A DNA stretch of 6,855 nt, taken from Actinomycetes bacterium. GTDB taxonomy: Bacteria; Actinomycetota; Acidimicrobiia; Acidimicrobiales; RAAP-2. The stretch lies in assembly GCA_021784205.1 (NCBI GenBank), contig JAJXTB010000124.1, positions 1 through 6,855 of the forward strand. Direction: 5' to 3'. The position numbers were made by a program, and so were the translations under genes. Of the stretch, positions 1 through 5,154 are shown one piece after another (the first letter of the stretch is position 1; the number at the start of each line of letters is the position of its first letter). The notes beneath the pieces were generated by a model. The model made no database searches and was not told where the DNA came from. It saw only the letters and a list, made by a program, of their open reading frames with translations.

Positions 1-144
1 ATCGGCGACACGAACGGCTGGTTCGGCGTCGGCAACGAGTGGCCCTGGGTGAAGTTCACCTCCATCCCCCTCGAGAAGGACGGCAAGCTGACGGGCCGCA
101 ACGCCCTCGAGCTGCACGTGGCCGACGGACCGTTCCCCCGCTGA
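1..144 (+). CDS. 3' end of an unrecognised gene (partial)
   Basis: Frame 1 is open from the window edge and ends at TGA 142-144, giving the last 47 residues of a protein whose start lies outside the window. The visible part is rich in Gly, Trp and charged residues (NEWPWVKF near residues 12-19, ending LHVADGPFPR) and looks like beta structure rather than a helical protein. Third codon positions are almost all C or G, as in the rest of the window, which supports real coding. I do not recognise the family. Its stop overlaps the next start by one base (TGATG), so it is probably the upstream member of the same operon. A single-stranded DNA-binding or other early replication protein would fit the context, but nothing in the sequence shows this. 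Confidence 0.7.
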   Translation: MGDTNGWFGVGNEWPWVKFTSIPLEKDGKLTGRNALELHVADGPFPR

Positions 145-386
145 TGCCACGCAGCGCGAAGGACGAGGCGATGCGGTCGTTGCGGGTAGCCCTCGCCAAC
201 GACGAGAAGATCGCCCGTGCCCGAGCGGCCAGTCGCGAGCGGTTGCGCCTGGCGATGGTCCGGGCCGTCGTGACGGGGAACACCCGTCACGCGGTCGCGG
301 CCGTCGTCGGGGTGTCACCCACTCGGATCGGCCAGATCGAGGGCATGCCAAAAGGAAAGAACGCGGTCACCCGAGACGTAGAGTAG
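144..386 (+). CDS. Small helix-turn-helix protein, possible DNA-binding regulator
   Basis: An 80-residue protein, Arg/Ala-rich and strongly basic in its first 45 residues. Residues about 47-66 (RHAVAAVVGVSPTRIGQIEG) match a helix-turn-helix: an Ala/Val first helix, the turn G-V-S at 56-58, and a recognition helix beginning P-T-R-I. This spacing is typical of small phage regulators and of sigma region-4-like helices. ATG 144 is chosen because it overlaps the previous stop as TGATG and the helical protein begins there. The frame stays open upstream to an ATG at 39, but that part is antisense in style to the preceding gene and is discarded. No Shine-Dalgarno site is visible, so translation is probably coupled to the upstream gene. 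It would bind DNA, perhaps to control the early operon; its target is unknown. Confidence 0.65.
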   Translation: MPRSAKDEAMRSLRVALANDEKIARARAASRERLRLAMVRAVVTGNTRHAVAAVVGVSPTRIGQIEGMPKGKNAVTRDVE

Positions 387-390
387 CGCT

Positions 391-1323
391 ATGGCGCGCC
401 GGATCGGATGGGATAGTCTCAGCGACGCCCAGCGGCGTAGGTACGAGGCTGCCGGGAGGCGGGGCACGCTCTCCGGCAGCCCGTTCCTCACCGCTGCCGA
501 GTCCCGCGCCTACTACGAGTGGGGCGGGTCCCTCGAGGCCGCCCGCGGTCACCGTCGACCACGCGCCGCCGGCGCCGCACCGAAGGACGCCACACTCCGC
601 TCGCGGGTCAACCTGCTCGGGGACCAGGACCGCAAGGATCTGCGCACCTGGCGCCGGTCGCGCCGGGCCCCGACATGGCTGCCGAAGTCGAGCGAGACCC
701 TGCGCGACGACGTGGCCGCGATCCTGTCCGAGGTCGACGCGCCGCCGCACCGCTGGACGGCCGTCGAGGTCTCACCCTCGGGCAGCGGTCACTTCACGCT
801 GCGCGTCTTCGTGCGCGGCCGCGAGCACCCCGTCGTCACGTCCCTGCCGGACCGCGGCTCGGTCTCGGAGTTGGCGACGCTACTCAACGACTACGGCCGC
901 CTGCACATGGCGACCGGCGCCGAGCGCAAGCGCCTGCAGCGCGAGTGGACGTCACTCACCGGTAAGCCCCTGCACATCGCCGTCACGATCACCGGCACCG
1001 ACCCCAAGGCCCGCCGCGCCGCGACGGTCTCACCACTAACCCGACCACCGGGAACCAGCAACGCACTACCGAAGAAGACCCGACGAGAGGAATCACCGAT
1101 GCCCACACCCACCAAGGCCCCCGCGACGAAGGCCGCGCCGGCTAAGAAAGCCCCCGCGAAGAAGGCCGCGGCGAAGAAGCGCAAGCGGGCCAGCAACCTG
1201 CGCGACGTCTCCACGCAGCTGCTCGACCTGCAGAACCTGCTCAGCCCGATCGACAACCTCGACGCCGCCACCATGGCGCTGCTGACCGGCCTCATCGCCG
1301 ACGTGGAGAGGTTGATCGGATGA
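391..1323 (+). CDS. Basic 310-residue ORF upstream of the polymerase; possible terminal protein joined to a small H1-like protein
   Basis: As read, one 310-residue protein. Residues 1-55 are Arg-rich, with a WDSLSDAQRRRYEAAG start and a GGSLEAARGH end, a layout I associate loosely with actinophage hypothetical proteins. Residues about 95-200 form a mixed alpha/beta domain. Residues about 212-236 are a Pro/Thr/Arg linker whose third codon positions lose the GC bias of the rest, and residues 237-310 form a Lys/Ala/Pro tail plus helical domain with its own start signals (see 1099-1323). The reading may therefore be two genes fused by loss of a stop or by a frameshift. The first part, about 210-236 residues and basic, has the size and position (upstream of a protein-primed-type polymerase) of tectivirus terminal proteins, which prime replication through a Ser, Thr or Tyr hydroxyl. 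That role is inferred from position alone. The start lies four bases after the previous stop, with only a weak purine stretch upstream. Confidence 0.7.
   Translation: MARRIGWDSLSDAQRRRYEAAGRRGTLSGSPFLTAAESRAYYEWGGSLEAARGHRRPRAAGAAPKDATLRSRVNLLGDQDRKDLRTWRRSRRAPTWLPKSSETLRDDVAAILSEVDAPPHRWTAVEVSPSGSGHFTLRVFVRGREHPVVTSLPDRGSVSELATLLNDYGRLHMATGAERKRLQREWTSLTGKPLHIAVTITGTDPKARRAATVSPLTRPPGTSNALPKKTRREESPMPTPTKAPATKAAPAKKAPAKKAAAKKRKRASNLRDVSTQLLDLQNLLSPIDNLDAATMALLTGLIADVERLIG
1099..1323 (+). CDS. Internal-start product: 74-residue Lys/Ala/Pro-tailed basic protein
   Basis: This is an in-frame internal start within the 391-1323 ORF. ATG 1099 is preceded by GAGAGG (1085-1090) at eight bases, a better ribosome-binding site than that of the long ORF. 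The product would have an N-terminal tail of PAKK/AAKK units ending in KKRKR (about residues 8-32), like histone H1 and the C-terminal tails of actinobacterial HU proteins, followed by about 40 residues of amphipathic helix containing LLDLQNLL and MALLTGLIADVERLI. Such tails usually bind nucleic acid without sequence preference, so a DNA-coating or replication-accessory role is plausible. The stretch just before it has non-biased third positions, as expected of spacer DNA. Either this is a separate gene and the upstream gene has lost its stop, or both long and short forms are made. Confidence 0.5.
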   Translation: MPTPTKAPATKAAPAKKAPAKKAAAKKRKRASNLRDVSTQLLDLQNLLSPIDNLDAATMALLTGLIADVERLIG

Positions 1324-1598
1324 CGACCGCCGACCACTTCCAGCAGCTCATCGCCGACTACTACCGCGTCAGCGGCCTGCTCTCGGGCGCCGTCGTGATG
1401 CTGGTGACGGCCGACAACGACGAGGACGCCGCCCGGCACGCCCGTGCCGCCATGGATCTCACGGTGGGCGTCAACGCGGCCCTCGACAACCTGCGCCGCT
1501 TCGCCGCGTCCGGGAAGGTCCTGGGCCGGGACAACTGGTACATGTTCCTGGAGAGGCCCGCCGGTGAGAATCTCCCCACTCCGCCAGACGCGGCCTAA
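1320..1598 (+). CDS. Unrecognised 92-residue helical protein
   Basis: ATG 1320 overlaps the previous stop as ATGA and has GGAGAGG (1305-1311) at eight bases, so the start is secure. The protein is mostly helical: residues 1-60 alternate hydrophobic and acidic positions (LIADYYRVSGLLSGAVVMLV, then an acidic DNDEDAARHARAAM stretch), and residues about 55-80 contain LDNLRRFAASGKVLGRDNWYMF. No membrane span or metal site is evident; the hydrophobic run is short and broken by charges. The last 35 bases overlap the start of the polymerase gene, which has its own identical GGAGAGG site inside this gene, so the two are tightly coupled. It could be a polymerase or terminal-protein partner, but I do not recognise a family. 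Confidence 0.75.
   Translation: MTTADHFQQLIADYYRVSGLLSGAVVMLVTADNDEDAARHARAAMDLTVGVNAALDNLRRFAASGKVLGRDNWYMFLERPAGENLPTPPDAA
1550..1566 (+). promoter_or_regulatory. Ribosome-binding site deciding a GTG start for the polymerase
   Basis: GGAGAGG at 1550-1556, seven bases before GTG 1564-1566. The same heptamer precedes ATG 1320. It fixes the polymerase N-terminus inside the end of the 92-residue gene and makes an ATG start at 1444 unlikely, since the residues between 1444 and 1564 are a Trp/Arg/Pro-rich out-of-frame reading of that gene. Confidence 0.7.
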
Positions 1599-3003
1599 GC
1601 CCGTCGCCCTACTCACCCCGGGCCAGCGCGAGATGATCGTGGCGACCCAGTGGGGCGAGACGCTCTACCGTGGCCGACGCAACGTGGAGCGGGCCCTGGA
1701 TGAGCTAGCCGGCTTCACCTGCTTCATCTCCTCGGGCGTCGAGCGGATGAAGCACACCACCGGCGCGACCTCCTGGACCATGTCGACCTGGCACGGCCGC
1801 GAGACCCGGATCGTGCACGACGCCTCGGGCACCTCGGTCACCAGCCTGCGCGGCACCCTCGAGGACTCTAAGGACCCCTTCACCGACCTCACGGTGGCGC
1901 TGTCGTGGCTCAGCCAGTTCGGGGTGAACCCGAGCGGCGTCTCGTCAATGGCGTGGAACCTGTTTAGGGCCTCACTCACCGACGACGTCGTCATCGCCTT
2001 CGACCCCGAGATCTCCTCGGCCGCTTTCTTCGGCGGTCGTCAGGGGATCGAGAAGCCGGGCACCTTCTACGACCAGCGCCTCGTAGATAAGGTGGCGGCC
2101 TACCCGACCGCCATGGCCTCGAGGCCGGTGGCGCTCACGCTCGCCAAGGTGCACAAGGACACCGTGCTCGATCCCGACGTCTCGGGCCTCGCCTCCGCCA
2201 CGGTCACCGTGTCGGACGTCGACTACCCGCCCCTGCCGGTGCGCGTCGGTCCCGAGGCGATCCAGTTCCAGTGGGGGGTCTTGAACGGCACCTGGACCTG
2301 GAACGAGCTCGCCTACGCGAAGGACCTGGGCTGTGACGTGATCGTGCACGAGTGCTACGCCCCGGCGCGTGAGAGCCACCTCTTCTACAACTGGTGGACG
2401 ATGGCCCAGGAAGGTAGGCGACTACCCGGTGCCGCGGGACGGCTCGCCAAGGCCGTCGCGAACTCGCTCTGGGGCCAGTTGGCAATGAACGGCGAGGACC
2501 GCTCCGAGATCCGCTGGACCGACGACAAGGGCCTCGACCCCTACGAGACCATCCTCGCGCCCCGCCGCCTGCCCCACGAGTACGGACGGCACGTCGCCGC
2601 CGAGGTCACCTCGAGGGTGCGCGTCGACCTCGGCCGCGCGCTCTACGAGACGGGGGCCAAGGCCGCCCACATCGACACCGACGGCATCATCATCGGCGCG
2701 AAGGACCGCCTGCCCTCCAACTACGGCGACGGCTTCGGCCAGTTCCGCGTGAAGGAGGAAATCTGGGAGGTGGAGATCCGCGCCCCCCAGCTCTACCGCT
2801 GGCGGGGCTTCGAGGATCCCCTGTGGCACTACGTCGCCTCGGGCATGAACGAGCACCAGGCGATCCGCTACTTCACCGAGAAGGGCCACTTCGCCACCAC
2901 GATCTCCTACCTGGCCGACCCCGACGTCGTGCTGCCGGACGGCTTCTCGTTCGACTGGTCGCGCAACGACGAGCTGCTGCGCGAGGGGATGCTGCTGCGA
3001 TGA
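1564..3003 (+). CDS. Family B DNA polymerase, protein-primed type, without recognisable exonuclease domain
   Basis: A 479-residue DNA polymerase that would replicate the phage genome. Palm motif A is D175-K-V-A-A-Y180-P181 (family form DxxSLYP). Motif B is K296-AVA-N300-S-L-W-G304 (Kx3NSxYG). Motif C is D371-T-D373-G (the DTD metal-binding pair). A KxY-like site appears as Q409-L-Y411. As I recall phi29 polymerase, A to B is about 138 residues and B to C about 69; here they are 125 and 71. That leaves room for the TPR1 and TPR2 insertions that mark the protein-primed branch. Only 174 residues precede motif A, against about 248 in phi29, and no DxE exonuclease motif is visible. GTG 1564 is chosen for GGAGAGG (1550-1556) at seven bases; the open frame further upstream is a shadow of the 92-residue gene. 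The stop overlaps the methyltransferase start (ATGA). Confidence 0.9.
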   Translation: MRISPLRQTRPKPVALLTPGQREMIVATQWGETLYRGRRNVERALDELAGFTCFISSGVERMKHTTGATSWTMSTWHGRETRIVHDASGTSVTSLRGTLEDSKDPFTDLTVALSWLSQFGVNPSGVSSMAWNLFRASLTDDVVIAFDPEISSAAFFGGRQGIEKPGTFYDQRLVDKVAAYPTAMASRPVALTLAKVHKDTVLDPDVSGLASATVTVSDVDYPPLPVRVGPEAIQFQWGVLNGTWTWNELAYAKDLGCDVIVHECYAPARESHLFYNWWTMAQEGRRLPGAAGRLAKAVANSLWGQLAMNGEDRSEIRWTDDKGLDPYETILAPRRLPHEYGRHVAAEVTSRVRVDLGRALYETGAKAAHIDTDGIIIGAKDRLPSNYGDGFGQFRVKEEIWEVEIRAPQLYRWRGFEDPLWHYVASGMNEHQAIRYFTEKGHFATTISYLADPDVVLPDGFSFDWSRNDELLREGMLLR

Positions 3004-3470
3004 GTGAACTAGCCCCCCCCCTGTTCGGTGCGGCCCAGGCCAAGAAGACCACCGACGACTACTACACCCCGGCGTGGCTGTTCGAGACCATGGGCATCGA
3101 GTTCGACCTCGACGTGGCATCGCCGCCCGGCGGTGTTCCGTGGATACCGGCGGCTCGGTACTACACCATGGAAGACGACGGTCTCTCGTCACCGTGGACC
3201 GGGCGCGTCTGGATGAATCCACCCTTCAGCAAACCGGGCCCCTGGGTGAAGCGGTTCCTCGAACACGGCCACGGAATCGCGTTGTTGCCGACCTCGCGCG
3301 CCGCTTGGTACGATGCGGTCTGGTCGAGCGAGGCGGCGATGACGGCGACGAAACATAACTTCGCGTTCGCCCGAGAGGACGCTCTCGCTACGATCTCTTA
3401 CCGGACCATGCTGGTGGCCTTCGGCGACGAGTGCGTCGAGGCGATCGGCAAGATCGGACGCGTCCGATGA
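3000..3470 (+). CDS. Phage Dam-type DNA N6-adenine methyltransferase
   Basis: A 156-residue protein of the phage DNA N-6-adenine-methyltransferase family (Pfam DNA_N6_adenine_MT type). It would transfer a methyl group from S-adenosylmethionine to adenine in DNA. Visible family marks are the N-terminal YYTPAWLF (21-28), EFDLDVASP (34-42) in the cofactor-binding region, and the catalytic motif IV N73-P-P-F76 in WMNPPFSKPGPWVKRF, followed by an ALLPTSRAAWYDAVW segment. Length is normal for the family. The start overlaps the polymerase stop (ATGA), with GAGGGG (2983-2988) at eleven bases. No restriction enzyme gene is next to it, so it is most likely an orphan enzyme protecting phage DNA from host restriction or marking newly replicated strands. 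The recognition sequence cannot be told from the sequence. Confidence 0.88.
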   Translation: MSELAPPLFGAAQAKKTTDDYYTPAWLFETMGIEFDLDVASPPGGVPWIPAARYYTMEDDGLSSPWTGRVWMNPPFSKPGPWVKRFLEHGHGIALLPTSRAAWYDAVWSSEAAMTATKHNFAFAREDALATISYRTMLVAFGDECVEAIGKIGRVR

Positions 3471-3685
3471 CTCTCGCCGACGAGTCCCACCTCGACCCCT
3501 GCGCCGGCCGCCACTGCACGGTCGTCCTGCTGCGCTCCGAGATGAAGCGGCTGCCGGGCAAGCGCGGCTGGTTCTGCCCGCGGTGCCAGATCCTCCACGG
3601 CGGAAATACTAAAGCACTACTTGACTTGAGTCGTGGGGCGCGGTACGATGAGGAGATCTCGAGGAAGGGAGATGGGGATGAGTGA
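3467..3685 (+). CDS. Candidate zinc-ribbon mini-protein (72 residues)
   Basis: ATG 3467 overlaps the methyltransferase stop (ATGA); there is no clear Shine-Dalgarno site, so translation is probably coupled. Four cysteines are placed as a zinc ribbon: C12-x4-C17 and, after a basic stretch (MKRLPGKRGW), C37-P-R-C40. From about residue 47 onward (after HGGNTK) composition changes: the DNA becomes A/T-richer and contains a consensus promoter (3621-3649), so the last 25 residues may be tolerated read-through rather than a selected domain. The stop lies inside the start region of the next gene (ATGAGTGA, eight-base overlap). A nucleic-acid or protein-binding role is plausible for a mini zinc ribbon; the specific function is unknown. 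Confidence 0.7.
   Translation: MTLADESHLDPCAGRHCTVVLLRSEMKRLPGKRGWFCPRCQILHGGNTKALLDLSRGARYDEEISRKGDGDE
3621..3649 (+). promoter_or_regulatory. Sigma-70-like promoter for the accessory gene block
   Basis: TTGACT (-35, 3621-3626), a 17-base spacer, then TACGAT (-10, 3644-3649). Five of six -35 bases match the consensus, the -10 keeps the key TA...T positions, and the spacer is optimal. It sits in a locally A/T-richer patch. Transcription would begin near 3656, about 22 bases before ATG 3678. It would let the small-gene block be transcribed independently of the polymerase operon. Confidence 0.7.
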
Positions 3686-3809
3686 CATGACTGACGAACT
3701 GTGGGACACGATCTGGGCCTGCCCCGAGTGCCACCTGTACGAGAGGGGCGAGCTGAGCATCTGCCCGGACCACGAGGCGATGTTCAAGAAGGAGTTCCCG
3801 GATGACTGA
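3678..3809 (+). CDS. 43-residue candidate zinc-binding mini-protein
   Basis: A very short gene directly downstream of the promoter at 3621-3649. It starts MSDMTDELW and carries C15-P-E-C18 and C29-P-D-H32, a C-x2-C-x10-C-x2-H pattern able to bind one zinc ion, followed by a short basic and acidic tail (FKKEFPDD). ATG 3678 is chosen because AGGGAG (3666-3671) lies six bases upstream. In-frame ATGs at 3672 and 3687 are alternatives, the second beginning MTDEL like its neighbours. Third positions are mostly C or G, supporting coding. The stop TGA 3807-3809 overlaps the next gene by eight bases (ATGACTGA), so the two are coupled. Function unknown. Confidence 0.7.
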   Translation: MSDMTDELWDTIWACPECHLYERGELSICPDHEAMFKKEFPDD

Positions 3810-4557
3810 CAAGCCCCTCTACAAGTGGCTCACCGCCGACAACCACACCGCCGTCCAGCGCATCCCCTGGCCCGAGGCCGTGGGCGAGTGGACGAAGCCC
3901 GAGACTCCCGTGCTGTGCCAGTCCGGCTGGCACGCGATGTACGAGAAAAACGTGCTCGATCACCTGCCAGCCGGCACCGGTGCCCAGCTCTGGCGCGTCG
4001 AGGTGCGTGGCACGGTCGTTGTCGGTGCCGACAAGATCGCCGCCGAGTCAATGCGCCTGCTCTACCCCTTGGGCCAGACGACCGGCGAGAACTTGCGGCT
4101 CTTCGCCTGCGACATGGCCGAGGACGCGCTGAGACTGATCGAGAAGCCCGACCCACGCTCCGTCGCCGCCATCGAGGTCGCCCGGCGCTTCGCAGTCGGC
4201 AATGCCACACAAGACGAGTTGGACGCCGCTCGGGACGCCGCTCGGGACGCCGCTCGGGCCGCCGCTCGGGACGCCGCTCGGGACGCCGCTCGGGGCGCCG
4301 CTTGGGACGCCGCTCGGGGCGCCGCTTGGGACGCCGCTCGGGACGCCACTTGGGCCGCCGCTTGGGGCGCCGCTTGGGACGCCGCTTGGGACGCCGCTCG
4401 GGCCGCCACTTGGGGCGCCGCTCGGGACGCCGCTCGGGACGCCGCTTGGGACGCCGCTCGGGCCGCCGCTCGGGGCGCCGCTCGGGGCGCCGCTCGGGGC
4501 GCCGCTTGGGAACGGTACTCCAACTGGCTTGTCGTGCGCATCGAGAGTGGATACTGA
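3802..4557 (+). CDS. DUF7666-like phage protein with a long (D/G/A)-A-A-(R/W) repeat tail
   Basis: A 251-residue protein. Residues about 5-110 resemble a globular domain seen in many actinobacterial and phage hypothetical proteins (DUF7666-like as I recall it): YKWLTADN, then a Trp-Pro segment with GEW, then LCQSGWHAM, then [19 protein letters not shown] helical link ([18 protein letters not shown]) leads into residues 141-236, which are exactly 24 four-residue units of (D/A/G)-A-(A/T)-(R/W). The protein ends with [16 protein letters not shown]. The tail should form a long alanine-rich helix whose four-residue period puts Arg/Trp and Asp/Gly/Ala along a slowly turning stripe. AAGGAG (3789-3794) seven bases before ATG 3802 is one of the best ribosome-binding sites in the window. 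Similar repeat tails occur in proteins sometimes labelled putative immunity proteins; no function is established from the sequence. Confidence 0.85.
   Translation: MTDKPLYKWLTADNHTAVQRIPWPEAVGEWTKPETPVLCQSGWHAMYEKNVLDHLPAGTGAQLWRVEVRGTVVVGADKIAAESMRLLYPLGQTTGENLRLFACDMAEDALRLIEKPDPRSVAAIEVARRFAVGNATQDELDAARDAARDAARAAARDAARDAARGAAWDAARGAAWDAARDATWAAAWGAAWDAAWDAARAATWGAARDAARDAAWDAARAAARGAARGAARGAAWERYSNWLVVRIESGY
4222..4509 (+). repeat. Coding tandem repeat, 24 units of 12 bases (GACGCCGCTCGG consensus)
   Basis: Twenty-four contiguous 12-base units with no indel. Variation relative to the consensus occurs at only three of the twelve positions: the second base (A, C or G: Asp, Ala, Gly), the seventh base (G or A: Ala or Thr) and the tenth base (C or T: Arg or Trp). 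I count 22 changes: four to Ala and seven to Gly at codon 1, two to Thr at codon 3, nine to Trp at codon 4. Every one changes the amino acid and none is silent. There is no stop in any of the three forward frames. Confidence 0.97.
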
Positions 4558-4943
4558 TGACTGACCGCCTTGATGAAATTCAGGCCCGGCTCGACGCCGC
4601 TACGCCGGGAGAGTGGGAAGCGACACACGTAGAACCCAACGAGATTCGTGACTCACCCGAAATGAATTGGGTCGCGCACCCCGATTCTGAGGACGAGCCG
4701 GACCGCGATTCCCAATTCCTCGTTGACTGCTATGGCAGGGGGGCCGACGCCACCTTCATCGCGGCAGCCCCGACCGACATTGCCTACCTGCTCGAACGGG
4801 TACGGGCGTGGCGACGGTTGGCTGAGGACGCGACGGAATACCTCATAGAACTCAGGGGTGAGAAGGGACTTGCATTCACCGACCAATGGGCGTCCGATTT
4901 GGAGGCACGTCGCGCTGCGCTGACAGAGGGAGAGAGCGAATGA
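4557..4943 (+). CDS. [13 protein letters not shown] phage hypothetical protein (Ead/Ea22-like)
   Basis: A 128-residue protein. It opens [20 protein letters not shown] and later reads [24 protein letters not shown], the two hallmarks of a very common phage family of unknown role (often called Ead/Ea22-like): an amphipathic helix ending in ATPG-x-W, a variable beta segment, then a helix with [12 protein letters not shown]. The last third is helical ([27 protein letters not shown]). ATG 4557 overlaps the previous stop as TGATG and repeats the ATGACTGAC start found at 3802; GAGAG lies nine bases upstream. The DNA uses more A/T-ending codons (GAA, ATT, AAT, GAT) than the polymerase, which hints at separate acquisition. 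Early-expressed accessory genes of tailed phages carry this family; no biochemical function is known to me. Confidence 0.82.
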   Translation: MTDRLDEIQARLDAATPGEWEATHVEPNEIRDSPEMNWVAHPDSEDEPDRDSQFLVDCYGRGADATFIAAAPTDIAYLLERVRAWRRLAEDATEYLIELRGEKGLAFTDQWASDLEARRAALTEGESE

Positions 4944-5143
4944 GCGAAGCGGTGTGCGCGATTCACCACGTCCTCGAAGTCTCGACGCCCGACTCGTACC
5001 GCGAGTGCGGCGAGTGCTGGCACGTCTATCAGACGCAAGAGGAACTTCAAGCCGAATCTGACGCGCTGGCGGCATTATTCAATGAGCCGACCTGGGATGC
5101 GGAAACCGTGTTCTCATGCCCCTTGTGCGGACACGATTGGTAA
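4940..5143 (+). CDS. 67-residue double CxxC candidate zinc-binding protein
   Basis: ATG 4940 overlaps the previous stop (ATGA), with GAGGGAG (4926-4932) at seven bases. The protein has C23-G-E-C26 followed by WHVYQTQEEL, and ends C60-P-L-C63-GHDW: two CxxC knuckles about 34 residues apart, enough for one structural zinc ribbon, with a helical insert between (ELQAESDALAALF). C6 and H9/H10 near the start could add a further ligand. The pattern is like the small phage zinc-finger proteins that accompany early genes. Codon use is less GC-biased than in the polymerase. Family and partner are unknown. Confidence 0.72.
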   Translation: MSEAVCAIHHVLEVSTPDSYRECGECWHVYQTQEELQAESDALAALFNEPTWDAETVFSCPLCGHDW

Positions 5144-5154
5144 GGGAGAGAGCA

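Noticed and set aside
1444..1563. ATG 1444 as the polymerase start (519 residues)
   Set aside because: The extra 40 residues are a Trp/Arg/Pro-rich out-of-frame copy of the 92-residue gene, and GTG 1564 has a good ribosome site.
891..1616. 241-residue minus-strand reading frame
   Set aside because: It is antisense to three overlapping + genes with good start signals, has no ribosome site of its own, and is open only because of the GC-rich codon bias.
2422..3222. 266-residue minus-strand reading frame
   Set aside because: It lies antisense to polymerase motifs B and C and to the methyltransferase NPPF motif; its Arg/Pro/Gly-rich composition is typical of shadow frames.
4222..4509. CRISPR array, replication iterons or a diversity-generating variable repeat
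   Set aside because: Units are contiguous without spacers, lie in frame inside a coding gene, and no reverse transcriptase or template repeat is visible; changes are not adenine-specific.
4062..4628. 188-residue minus-strand frame rich in AAPRAAS units
   Set aside because: It is the reverse complement of the 12-base repeat; the + strand frame has a strong ribosome site and a recognisable N-terminal domain.
4723..4728. TTGACT as a further promoter -35 element
   Set aside because: No acceptable -10 at 16-18 bases downstream; it lies within the 128-residue gene.
4202..4943. Alternative forward readings of the repeat (GTPLG- and GRRSGRR-type chains), one continuous with the gene at 4557
   Set aside because: Open only because the repeat has no stops; neither has a ribosome site, and the DAAR frame continues a normal coding domain. 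The 4557 gene has its own start.
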